Assembly: GCF_024345535.1 (NCBI RefSeq)
Contig: NZ_JAGQBH010000001.1
Location: 310,001-374,000, forward strand
Reading direction: 5' to 3'
DNA from: Cyanobium sp. N.Huapi 1H5
GTDB taxonomy: Bacteria > Cyanobacteriota > Cyanobacteriia > PCC-6307 > Cyanobiaceae
DNA length: 64,000 nucleotides
Part shown: positions 42,305 to 50,888 of the stretch, piece after piece
Layout: every line of letters starts with the position of its first letter
Position numbering within the stretch: the first letter of the stretch is position 1
The notes under the pieces: model-generated
The model's input: the letters and a program-made list of their open reading frames with translations, nothing else
Databases searched by the model: none
What the model was told of the DNA's origin: nothing
Program-made: the position numbers and the translations under genes

Positions 42305-45300
42305 CAACGTGCCACCTTGGCCGTCAACAGCTCTTCGATCATCAACACGAGCTTGCGCAGCGTGACCGGCTTGCTGACATAGCGATCGGCGCCCGCCTCC
42401 AGGCAACGCTCGCAATCGTTGTCCATGGCCAGGGCCGTCAGGGCAATGATCGGCAGATCGACCGGAATGGATGTTGCGCGGATGTTCCGCATGGCTTCCA
42501 ATCCATCCATCACGGGCATCTGGATGTCCATGAGGATCAGGGCAGGGTCAGCGGTCATCGCCATGTCAACGGCCTCCAGGCCATCTCTGGCGATCATCAC
42601 CCGATAGCCCTTGGCCATCAGATAACTGGACACCGTTGTGATGTTCGCTTCATTGTCTTCCGCCAGCAGAATCAGGGGGGCGGAGCGGCTGGGTGTGCTC
42701 AGACAGGAGATCTCGCTCGACGGCAGGCTGTCGATGCTGCCGGCGGTGCTGGTGGCCAGGTGCGGCAGCGGCAGATCGACATGGAACGTGCTGCCGGCCC
42801 CAAGGGCACTGGACACGGCGACGCTGCCCCCATGGAGCTCGACGATGCGCTTCACCAGAACCAGCCCGAGACCTGTACCGACATATTGACGGTTAAGGGC
42901 ACTGTCGATCTGAACAAAGGGCTGAAACAGCTTCTGTTGGTCGTCGGGATCAATGCCGATGCCCGTGTCGACGACGGAAAGACGCAAAATCCCATGAAGG
43001 GAGGAGGGACCGGAAGCCCCTTGAACGTCGGGCCGAAGGGAGGCCTCAAGAGTGACCTTGCCACCGGAATGGGTGAACTTGACAGCATTGCTGAGCAAGT
43101 TGATCAGGACCTGGCGCATACGCCGCTCGTCGATCAAGAGCTCGGGCAGCGCTTCTTCCATACTGATCGACAGCTGGATCTCCTTATCGGAGGCTTGCTG
43201 CTTGATGAATGCCAAGCTCGACTGGCATAGCTGGGCGATACTGGTTGGCGCGCAGCTGAGCTCCAGACGACCAGCATCATACTTGGAAAGGTCGAGGATA
43301 TCGTTGATCAGCTCAAGCAGATAAGTGGCGCTGAGCTGTACATTCGAAAGGGCTTTCCCCTGGCGCTGATTGATCACCCCGAACACGTCATCCTGCAATC
43401 CCTCCACCATGCCAAGAATCACATTGAGAGGGGTTCGCAGCTCATGGCTCATGTTGGCGAGAAACTCGTCCTTGAGGTACGTGGCCCGCTGCAACTCAGC
43501 ATTGGTCAATGCCAGTTCGCTGTTGCTCGCCGTCAGCCGTGCCTGGGCGATCTGCCTTTCCGTGAGTTCCTGCTGGAGTTGCGTGAACAGGTCGCTCTGG
43601 TTGATGGCCAGGGTGAGTTGATTGGCAATCTGCTGGAGCGTCTGAGCCTCCGTTGGCTTCCAGGACCGCACGGATGTGCAGGCATGGGCAACGAGCACAC
43701 CCCAGAGCTTCCTCTGGCGGTTCGGCGCACTCCAACGGCTGTCCGTGTTGGAGCAGGAATCGGCCAGGATGGGCGCCACGATCTTTGATTTAATCTGGCC
43801 GGCATTGGAATAATCAATCAGACACTCCGTCCAGCGATCATTCATCACATCGACAACGATCCGAGGATCGCCATTCAAGTAGTTGTCGAGGATCTCCTGA
43901 TCCCAGACCTCATCCTCCCAGCCCATGCTGATGAGGCTTGGAAGGTCTTGATCGACCGATTCGCTGACGATCTTGCTCGACCCGTTCGGATGCAACTGGA
44001 AGACGATGACGCGTTCACATTGAAGAATCGCTCTTGCCTGGGCAGCGACGATGCCAAGGATGTCATCGATATTCAGGGTTTCCCGGATGCGGTTGGCGAT
44101 CATGGCAAGCGCTTCCTGCTGGCGGAGCTGCTGGGCAATGCGCTGCTCTGCCTGCTGGCGCACCTCCAACTCCGTCTGCACCTGCTCATAGAGCAGGGCC
44201 TGCTGGGTGGCGATGGCCAGCTGGTTCGCCAGCTGCTGGGCCAGATCGATCTCGCTGGGCAACCATTCACGGGCATGGCTGCACTGGTGGATGCAGAGCA
44301 ATCCCCACAACACATCCCCTGGCACCAGGGGAATCACCAGATTGGCCCGCACATGAAACTGCGAAAGAATATCTCGGTGGCACTCCTCCAACCGATCTTC
44401 CTGAATATCCGAAGAGGCGAAGAAGCGGCCCTCAGCGTAGAGGCTGGCAAAGTTATCCCCAAAGCAATGATCATGGACATTGGCCTTCAATGCTGATGGA
44501 TAATCCGCAAGGACAGATTCCGCCACGAAGCTGCCATCGTTGAAACCCGAGCCGTCGTGGAACCGAAAGACGCCCACACGATCGGCGCCGATCAGACCTC
44601 TGATCTCTTCGCAGGCGGTGTCGAAGATTGTCTGAAGGTCAAGGGACTGGCGAATTCGCTGGGTCACCTCTCTCAAAAGGCTCTCGCGCTGGGCCTGCTG
44701 CCGAACGATCTGCTCGGATGTGTGCCGTTCGCTGATATCCCTGAACAGGGCCTGGTTGATCACACTGTTGCCGAGCTTCAGCTGCGAAAAAGTGATGTCA
44801 ATCGGAATGGTCTGGCCGCTGCTGTTCTGGATTCGTGTATTGAGCAGCTGGCGGGGCTGGCCATCGGCCAGGCTGCCGAAGGCGGTTCTGGCCCGCTCCT
44901 GCTCTTCACTGGGATGGAGTTGGGAGAAATGCATCTGCAGGAGCTGGTCCTTGCCGAGGCCCAGCAGTTCCTCGGCGCGGCGGTTCACCTCCACCAGGTT
45001 GCCTTCCGTGTCGGCCAGAAAAATGGCATCACTGGCCCCTTCCATCAGAGCGCGGTAGCGCGCTTCCCGCTCCAGAAGCATCCGTTCCGATCGTTTCCGA
45101 TCGGTGATGTCGCGGAAAATGCCCCGTGCGGCTACCGCCACGCCCCCTTCCTGACGGCAGTTGACGCTGCCCTCCACGATCACCTCCTGCCTGTCCCTGG
45201 TGAGGAAGGTCAGTTCGATCCTGTCAATGTCGAGAACGGAGCCCGTCCGCATCTCCTCGATCAGCCGACGGCAGTGAGGAACATTGTCGGGGTGAATCAC

Positions 45301-46962
45301 GTCATAGAGCGTGAGAGCGCCCAGCTCCGCCAGTTCGTAGCCAAGCAACCGCAGCCAGGCCCGGTTTACAAACTCATAGTGCCCATCCTCGAGGCGCACA
45401 CTCTGGATCAGATCATTGGTGTTGTTGAACAGCTCCTGGAGCCTGGCCTCCTCACTGCGTAGCTGGAGTGTCCGCTCCTCCACCCGCTCCTCCAGCTCAG
45501 CGTTGAGGTGCACCAGGGCCAGTTCGGCCTGCTTGCGCTGGCTGATCTCCGTATGGGTACCAAGCATGCGCAGGGGCCTGCCGGCGCCATCCCACTCAAC
45601 GATGCTGCCCTGGGAGAGGACCCACTGCCAGTCACCGTCAGCGTTGCGCATGCGAAATTCGACCTTATAGGTCGGTTGCTTGCCGCTCAGGTAGTCGTTG
45701 AAGGTCTGGCGTACCTTCTCCACATCATCAGGATGGAGTCGCTCGAGCCAGCGCTCATTCGTCTCCTCGAACGTCTCCGGGTCGTATCCCACCATCAAGG
45801 CGTACTCCGGGCTCACGATCGCCTTGCCCGTCTGGATGTTCAGATCGAACAGGCCCTGGTCCGCCGCCTTCAGCGCCAGGCGCAACCGCTCCTCACTGGC
45901 CTCCAGAAGGGTGGAGTTGCGGTCCTGCTGCAGCGCGATGCCCAGTTGCACCGCCACTGCCTTGAGAAACTCCACATCCTCCGGTTGCCAGTCCCGGGGC
46001 CGTTCGCTCTCGCTCACCTGGAGCATGCCCCAGAGGGTGCCGCCGCTGATCAGCGGGACCAGCACCTTGGCGCGGATGTGCAGGCTGATCAGCTTCTGAC
46101 GGTGGCACTCCGAAAGGCCGGCCCGGTCAACGTCCGTAATGACCCGCACATGGCCGCCGAGATAGAGCTCGATGAGGCGTTGATCGAAGCAGCAGTCATC
46201 AAATCGAAGGCCCAACAGGCTTTGGTTTGAATCGCTGGATTCGACCACCGCCACGGCCTCTCGCCAGCCATCCTCGAATTTCCAGATGCTGGCCTGACTG
46301 CAGCCCAGGAGTTCGCGGCAGTGGTGCAGGGTTCTTTCGAGAATGTCCTGGAGGCGGATCGAGCCCCGGATCTGGCTGCCCAGCTCGACGAGAAACCGGT
46401 GGGCCTGGAGCGCGCGCGGGCGCGGCGTAGCCCCGCCCTGCTCTGCGGCCCTGTCCGCCAGCGCCGCGGCAGGCGGCGGGCTGGTCCGCAGCATCTGGTC
46501 GAGATGGAGGAGGCCGAGCAACGCGCCTTGGTCATCCACCACGGGCAGATAGCGGCGCCCCCAGCGGCTCAGCTCCCGCAGGCGCTCCACCAGTCCAAGG
46601 CGTTCCTGCTCCGAGAGGCACAGCACCGGCTTGACCATCACCTCCGCCATGGTCTGGGCGTGCAGGGACTGGGCTGTGGCCGCCAGCGCCACCAGATCGA
46701 TGCTGCTGAAACTGCCCAGCACCCGCTGCGTCTGGTCCACCACCACCAGGCAGCTGGCCCGGGCGTGCTGATGGAAGCTGTCCTGGTCCGGGAAATCGCT
46801 GGGCTGGCCCACAGGAGCGAGGGCTTCGGCCATCAGGGCCGCGGCTTCAGCCACCGAGGTGGTCGGCGCCACCACCAGAGGATCGGCGATGACCGACGCC
46901 TTCAGAAAGGAGACGAAATGATCGGTTCCACCATCAGGCAAAGGAGGGTGCAGCTCCGTCAC
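42304..46962 (-). CDS. CBS-GAF-PAS hybrid histidine kinase with cyanobacteriochrome-type GAF domains
   Basis: 1552 residues. CBS pair 15-160; GAF1 185-345; PAS domains about 355-480, 505-625 and 635-755; GAF2 760-925; GAF3 945-1125; HisKA with His1173 in MSHELRTPLN; HATPase about 1265-1395; receiver about 1425-1545 with the phospho-Asp in ILMDIQMP. GAF1 has Cys286-His287 and Cys258 in DCCF; GAF2 has Cys861-His862 and Cys833 in DHCF. Both pairs are 28 residues apart, as in DXCF cyanobacteriochromes, so each may bind a bilin. GAF3 keeps Cys1047 but has Leu after it and lacks the second Cys. It is probably cytoplasmic and drives the coupled GGDEF-EAL regulator. Confidence 0.9.
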   Translation of the reverse strand: MTELHPPLPDGGTDHFVSFLKASVIADPLVVAPTTSVAEAAALMAEALAPVGQPSDFPDQDSFHQHARASCLVVVDQTQRVLGSFSSIDLVALAATAQSLHAQTMAEVMVKPVLCLSEQERLGLVERLRELSRWGRRYLPVVDDQGALLGLLHLDQMLRTSPPPAAALADRAAEQGGATPRPRALQAHRFLVELGSQIRGSIRLQDILERTLHHCRELLGCSQASIWKFEDGWREAVAVVESSDSNQSLLGLRFDDCCFDQRLIELYLGGHVRVITDVDRAGLSECHRQKLISLHIRAKVLVPLISGGTLWGMLQVSESERPRDWQPEDVEFLKAVAVQLGIALQQDRNSTLLEASEERLRLALKAADQGLFDLNIQTGKAIVSPEYALMVGYDPETFEETNERWLERLHPDDVEKVRQTFNDYLSGKQPTYKVEFRMRNADGDWQWVLSQGSIVEWDGAGRPLRMLGTHTEISQRKQAELALVHLNAELEERVEERTLQLRSEEARLQELFNNTNDLIQSVRLEDGHYEFVNRAWLRLLGYELAELGALTLYDVIHPDNVPHCRRLIEEMRTGSVLDIDRIELTFLTRDRQEVIVEGSVNCRQEGGVAVAARGIFRDITDRKRSERMLLEREARYRALMEGASDAIFLADTEGNLVEVNRRAEELLGLGKDQLLQMHFSQLHPSEEQERARTAFGSLADGQPRQLLNTRIQNSSGQTIPIDITFSQLKLGNSVINQALFRDISERHTSEQIVRQQAQRESLLREVTQRIRQSLDLQTIFDTACEEIRGLIGADRVGVFRFHDGSGFNDGSFVAESVLADYPSALKANVHDHCFGDNFASLYAEGRFFASSDIQEDRLEECHRDILSQFHVRANLVIPLVPGDVLWGLLCIHQCSHAREWLPSEIDLAQQLANQLAIATQQALLYEQVQTELEVRQQAEQRIAQQLRQQEALAMIANRIRETLNIDDILGIVAAQARAILQCERVIVFQLHPNGSSKIVSESVDQDLPSLISMGWEDEVWDQEILDNYLNGDPRIVVDVMNDRWTECLIDYSNAGQIKSKIVAPILADSCSNTDSRWSAPNRQRKLWGVLVAHACTSVRSWKPTEAQTLQQIANQLTLAINQSDLFTQLQQELTERQIAQARLTASNSELALTNAELQRATYLKDEFLANMSHELRTPLNVILGMVEGLQDDVFGVINQRQGKALSNVQLSATYLLELINDILDLSKYDAGRLELSCAPTSIAQLCQSSLAFIKQQASDKEIQLSISMEEALPELLIDERRMRQVLINLLSNAVKFTHSGGKVTLEASLRPDVQGASGPSSLHGILRLSVVDTGIGIDPDDQQKLFQPFVQIDSALNRQYVGTGLGLVLVKRIVELHGGSVAVSSALGAGSTFHVDLPLPHLATSTAGSIDSLPSSEISCLSTPSRSAPLILLAEDNEANITTVSSYLMAKGYRVMIARDGLEAVDMAMTADPALILMDIQMPVMDGLEAMRNIRATSIPVDLPIIALTALAMDNDCERCLEAGADRYVSKPVTLRKLVLMIEELLTAKVAR

Positions 46963-46995
46963 TTCTGAAACGATCCTGGCCGTGAAAACCAGGTT

Positions 46996-48084
46996 TCAAC
47001 CACCAAGGTAGGCCATTTCCGCATGGGAACGCGAGGGCGTTGCCACCCCCTCACCCGGCCGGACCATCTGCCGCTCCTCGCTCCAGCGGTCGCGGCGCTG
47101 CAGCCAGAGGCGGCGCAGCGCCTGCTCCAGGCCGGCGGCATCGGCGCCGGGCCGCAGCCAGGGCTTGAGGTCGGTGCCGTCGGCGGCGAACAGGCAGCTG
47201 TAGGCCACCCCGTCGGCGGTGATCCGCAGCCGGTTGCAGTCGCCGCAGAAGGGCGCCGTGATCGAAGCCACCACGGCCAGATGGGCGCCGCCATCGGCAC
47301 CAGCCGCGGCGCGGTCGCGGTAGCGCCAGCGGCCGGCGGTGCCGTGGGGCGCCCGTCCCACCGGCTCCAGCGGCCAGGCCGCCCCGATGCGGGCCACCAT
47401 CTCCGCCGCCGGGAGCACCTGCTCCGGCGCCCAGCCGTTGCGGTTGCCCACGTCCATGAACTCGATCAGGCGCAGCTCCAGCCCCTGCTCCCGGGCCAGG
47501 GCCGCCAGGGGCAGCAGCTGGTCGGCATTGCCGGAGCGGGTGATCACCGCGTTCAGCTTCAGGGCGCCGCGGGCCGGATCGAAGCCCGCCTCCCTGGCAT
47601 GCCGGATCGCCGCCAGCACCTTCGTCAGCACGGCCTCGCCGGCGGCCGCCCCCCCCAGGCCGGCCATGCGGGCCACGCTGGTCCCGTCGGTGCCATCGAG
47701 GCTGAGGGTGATCCGGTCGAGCCCCGCCGCCTTCAGCTGCCGGGCCCGCTCGGCCCCCAGCAGCACCCCGTTGCTGGTGAGGGCAATCTCCCGCAGGGCG
47801 CCGCGGGGATCGCCGGGGTCCCGCCGCCGCAGCGGCTGCAGGGCCGCGATCAGCTCCTCCAGGCGCCGGTGCAGCAGGGGCTCGCCGCCGGTGAGCCGCA
47901 GGGTGTGCACCCCCAGACCCACGGTCGCCTCCACCAGCGCCACCCGTTCCGCCAGGGTCAGCAGGTCGGGCGGGTCCTCGAGATCCGGGCAGCAGTAGGG
48001 ACAGGCCAGGTTGCAGCGGGCCGTCAGCGACAGCCGCAGCACCCCCAGGGGCCGGCCATGCAGATCCAGGGGACGCTCCGCCAT
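46996..48084 (-). CDS. moaA: GTP 3',8-cyclase (molybdenum cofactor step 1)
   Basis: 362 residues from the ATG at 48082-48084. A radical-SAM enzyme with the N-terminal cluster motif CNLACPYC, the SAM-binding LTGGEPLL, and the C-terminal second 4Fe-4S ligands in CGDCNRLRI plus SCLF. The family's GG ending is GG at the C-terminus here too (AYLGG). With MoaC it turns GTP into cyclic pyranopterin. First of three minus-strand genes for the nitrate reductase cofactor, following mobA in transcription order. Confidence 0.93.
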   Translation of the reverse strand: MAERPLDLHGRPLGVLRLSLTARCNLACPYCCPDLEDPPDLLTLAERVALVEATVGLGVHTLRLTGGEPLLHRRLEELIAALQPLRRRDPGDPRGALREIALTSNGVLLGAERARQLKAAGLDRITLSLDGTDGTSVARMAGLGGAAAGEAVLTKVLAAIRHAREAGFDPARGALKLNAVITRSGNADQLLPLAALAREQGLELRLIEFMDVGNRNGWAPEQVLPAAEMVARIGAAWPLEPVGRAPHGTAGRWRYRDRAAAGADGGAHLAVVASITAPFCGDCNRLRITADGVAYSCLFAADGTDLKPWLRPGADAAGLEQALRRLWLQRRDRWSEERQMVRPGEGVATPSRSHAEMAYLGG

Positions 48085-48094
48085 GGCAGGAAAG

Positions 48095-48703
48095 CTAGGG
48101 CCACAGGCCGGTGGCGTCGTCGGGGGTGTTGGCATTGCGCAGGCCCGCGGCCGGCAGTGCCACCGGCACCACCACCTCGCCCGCCAGCCAGTCCTGCAGC
48201 CGCCGGCCGCCCGCCGCCGTGAAGGCACCCAGCCGCTCCCGCCGCCCGGGATGGGCCGGATAGACCCCCAGCAGCGGCTGCAGCCGCCGGCCGTCGTGGG
48301 CCAGGTGGATGGCGGCGGCACCGGGGGCGGCCTGGACGGCGGCGGCCGCCAGCAGGGCCTCGAGGGCGGCGGTCTCCAGCCAGGGCATATCCACCGGGCA
48401 GAGCAGCAGACCCTGGCCGGGGTGGTGCGCCATCAGCCGCTCCAGGGCCAGCAGCGGCCCCTCCCGGGGCGGCGGCTCCTCCAGCACCGTGATCGGCCGG
48501 CCCCGCCCGTCCCGCAGGGGCCGCGCCAGGGCGTGGTGGGCCCGGTGGTGGCTGAGCAGGGTGATCGGCAGCGGCAGCGCCGCCAGCCGAACCAGGCTGA
48601 ACTCCAGCCAGGTGCCCCCGGCGGGGTGGGGCAGCAGTGCCTTGTCGGTGCCCATGCGGCGGCTGGCGCCGCCGCTGAGCAGGCAGGCCCGCAGGCCGCT
48701 CAT
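48095..48703 (-). CDS. mobA: Molybdenum cofactor guanylyltransferase
   Basis: 202 residues. The nucleotidyltransferase start LLSGGASRRMGTDKALL is the MobA signature (GGxSxRMGxDKA), and LLCPVDMPWLET supplies the metal-binding Asp. MobA attaches GMP to Mo-molybdopterin to give the dinucleotide used by nitrate reductase and DMSO-reductase-type enzymes. Its start overlaps the narM stop by four bases and moaA follows after 10 bases. Confidence 0.9.
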   Translation of the reverse strand: MSGLRACLLSGGASRRMGTDKALLPHPAGGTWLEFSLVRLAALPLPITLLSHHRAHHALARPLRDGRGRPITVLEEPPPREGPLLALERLMAHHPGQGLLLCPVDMPWLETAALEALLAAAAVQAAPGAAAIHLAHDGRRLQPLLGVYPAHPGRRERLGAFTAAGGRRLQDWLAGEVVVPVALPAAGLRNANTPDDATGLWP

Positions 48704-49161
48704 GCCAGCAGGCCGAATTCCGCCAGAGCCCGCGGCAGGTTGCGGTGCTCGTGGCCGGGATGGCTGAGCTTCACCAGAGCGAAGCGCTGCAGCTCATCGA
48801 GCTCCCCCCAGGCGTGGGGGGGCAGGGTCAGGCCCAGCTGGCGGCAGGAGGCGAGCAGCACCTCCGGGGGGGCGTCGTCCCGCTGCCAGGGCGCACCGCA
48901 GGCGGGCTCCAGCCGGCCGGCGAGGCCGGCGGCCATGGCGGCCGTGCGCTGGGCGAGCCAGTGGTCCAGCGCCGCCAGTGCCTCGGGATCGTCAGGCCAC
49001 TCCAGCAGCCGCTGCCGTTCGGCCTCGTCGAGGTCGCTCCAGTGCACCAGCTTCAGCTTGACGCCCACCAGGTCGAGCTTGCGCCGCACGGCCATGGGGA
49101 TGCAGCGCAGGTCGTCGACGAAGTCGGCCTCGAAGCCGAAGCAGTGGTCGTGGCGGCCCAT
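48700..49161 (-). CDS. narM: Nitrate reductase-associated protein NarM
   Basis: 153 residues. The start FGFEADFVDDLRCIPMAVRR with the next stretch LDLVGVKLKLVHW is characteristic of NarM, a small cyanobacterial protein required for active assimilatory nitrate reductase. The C-terminal half is helical. It presumably helps NarB maturation, and is translated together with mobA (overlapping ATGA). NarB itself is not in the window. Confidence 0.85.
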   Translation of the reverse strand: MGRHDHCFGFEADFVDDLRCIPMAVRRKLDLVGVKLKLVHWSDLDEAERQRLLEWPDDPEALAALDHWLAQRTAAMAAGLAGRLEPACGAPWQRDDAPPEVLLASCRQLGLTLPPHAWGELDELQRFALVKLSHPGHEHRNLPRALAEFGLLA

Positions 49162-49219
49162 GCAGCCGGACCCGGGGGGGAATCTGCACCCTAGGCAGCC
49201 GGGGGCCGGGCCCTGGGGC

Positions 49220-50101
49220 TCAGTCCAGCTGCAGCACGCCCCTGGTGCGCTGGCGGCGCTCCTGGTCCTCCTGCTCGAAGCGGGCGAGGCAGTCGCCCTG
49301 GGGCACCAGGACGCAGCTCACGTAGTCGGAGGCGTCGACCAGGGCGGCCCGGATGGCCTTGCCGGCGGGCGTGCGCTGGGCCTGGGACTGGTTGTTGCCG
49401 AAGTTGAGCGTGCCGGCGGCACCGGTGAGGGCCTGGCCGGTGCGGCCCATGTTCGGCGCCAGCCAGAGGGCCAGACCCGCCGCCGGCAGCAGGTTCACGC
49501 CGCTGGCGCTGGCGCTGGCCGTGTTGCTGGCGCGGCCCTCCACGGTGCGGGACCCGACCACTTCACCGGTGGTGCTGTCCACCACGCGGATGTCGATCGC
49601 CACGTAGTCCTTCGTCTCCAGCTGCTGGTTCTGCTTGCCGAAGCCCAGCAGGCCGAAGCTGCTGCCCGACTGCTTCTGCTCCACATTGGTTTCGTAGGAG
49701 GTGACCGTGCCCAGCACGATGTATCGGGCGCCGCGCATCTGACCCTTGCGGGCGGCATCGGGGCCTTTTTTGACGATCCCCAGTTCCGCCAGCTCCTGCT
49801 CGGAGAGCACGTCCTTGAGCTGGCGCCGCTCCACCACCTGCAGCGTGCCCGTGCCCTGCAGTTCGTTGGCCAGGGCGGCGGCCAGGTCGTCGGCCACCGG
49901 GCCCTGCCACCACCACGTGGGCTGGGTGACGGTGTTCTTGAAGGCCGGCACCGACACCGTGGGACGGGGCACCGGCTGGCGGCTCTGGGCCAGCGCGGTG
50001 GGCGAAAGGCCAGCAAGGACGGCGCCGAGGCTGACTCCGAAGGCGCCATGGCGGGCGACAGCGCCCAGGGTCAGCCTCTGCACGATTGACGACGTGGCCA
50101 T
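49220..50101 (-). CDS. CsgG family protein
   Basis: 293 residues from the ATG at 50099-50101; the frame is open to 50140. A signal peptide (hydrophobic GAFGVSLGAVLAGLSPTALA) ends near residue 39. There is no lipobox Cys, unlike E. coli CsgG. The domain has VADDLAAALANELQGTG, LQVVERRQLKDVLSEQELA and GARYIVLGTVTSYE, the alpha/beta core shared by CsgG and its relatives. The pore-forming hairpins of curli CsgG cannot be confirmed. It probably acts at or across the outer membrane. Its partners are unknown. Confidence 0.8.
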   Translation of the reverse strand: MATSSIVQRLTLGAVARHGAFGVSLGAVLAGLSPTALAQSRQPVPRPTVSVPAFKNTVTQPTWWWQGPVADDLAAALANELQGTGTLQVVERRQLKDVLSEQELAELGIVKKGPDAARKGQMRGARYIVLGTVTSYETNVEQKQSGSSFGLLGFGKQNQQLETKDYVAIDIRVVDSTTGEVVGSRTVEGRASNTASASASGVNLLPAAGLALWLAPNMGRTGQALTGAAGTLNFGNNQSQAQRTPAGKAIRAALVDASDYVSCVLVPQGDCLARFEQEDQERRQRTRGVLQLD

Positions 50102-50310
50102 GGCGCTCCGTCCTGAACCTGGGCCTGAATAGGGGGGCATTCAAGCAAGTTCCAGCAGCCGTTGGGCCTCCGCCCCGGCGGGATGACGGGCCTCTCCAGC
50201 GCTGGAACTGGCCCAGGCCCCACGGGCTTTCGTAGCCGATCTCACCGTGGGACCCCACCAGGATTAGGTTCACTGAAGAGACCGCAGAGGCTTCTCACGG
50301 AGTCGCTCCC

Positions 50311-50868
50311 ATGACCGCCACCGTCCCGTCGAGAGACGAGCTGCAGGATCACCGGCCCTCCGGGGCCAGCCAGGGTCCCCGGCCGGCTCCGATGTTCGAG
50401 CTGATCCCCTACGAGAAGTTCCGCGACACGCCGTCGGTGCGGTTCTTCGACATCACCGTGCCCACCTCGAACAAGCGGGATCTGGTGGTCCACTCGGGTC
50501 CGGCGGTCAGCCCGCCCGACTGCCAGGAGACCGGCAGCTGGCAGTTCTATCTGCACCCTCACCAGGAGGACAACCTGCTCGCCATGCATGGCGGCCGCAC
50601 CTTCTTCCTGGTCAATCTCGGCTGGAACTACCCGTATCACATTGTTCGCCTCGACTGCGGCGGCGACATCCTGCGCATCCCCCCCGGCACCTTCCACCGC
50701 TCCGTCTCCGATCCCGACGGCTCCCTGGTGCTCAACCAGGCCGTGCGCGAGGAGGGCGCCAGCGTGGTGCGCGAGTTCCGGGTGTACAACAGCCACCGCA
50801 TCCCCCGGCTGTTCGCCGTCACCTCCAAGACCGCACCCCTGCCCAAGCTCCACGGGGTGAGCTGGTAG
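50311..50868 (+). CDS. Cupin-like protein
   Basis: 185 residues from ATG 50311-50313, where a GGAG lies close upstream. The stretch FYLHPHQEDNLLAMHGGRTFF is a cupin motif 1 with metal-binding His, His and Glu/Asp, and ILRIPPGTFHRSVSDP is motif 2 with its His. Such a single cupin in cyanobacteria has no proven role; it may bind a metal and a sugar or small acid. Divergent from csgG and convergent with the PAS-GGDEF-EAL gene. Confidence 0.75.
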   Translation: MTATVPSRDELQDHRPSGASQGPRPAPMFELIPYEKFRDTPSVRFFDITVPTSNKRDLVVHSGPAVSPPDCQETGSWQFYLHPHQEDNLLAMHGGRTFFLVNLGWNYPYHIVRLDCGGDILRIPPGTFHRSVSDPDGSLVLNQAVREEGASVVREFRVYNSHRIPRLFAVTSKTAPLPKLHGVSW

Positions 50869-50888
50869 GGGAAGGCCTTCAGCAGGCC

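Noticed and set aside
42304-46962. GAF3 as a third bilin-binding cyanobacteriochrome domain
   Set aside because: The second Cys is replaced by Val and the His after the canonical Cys by Leu, so covalent, photoactive bilin binding is not supported by the sequence.
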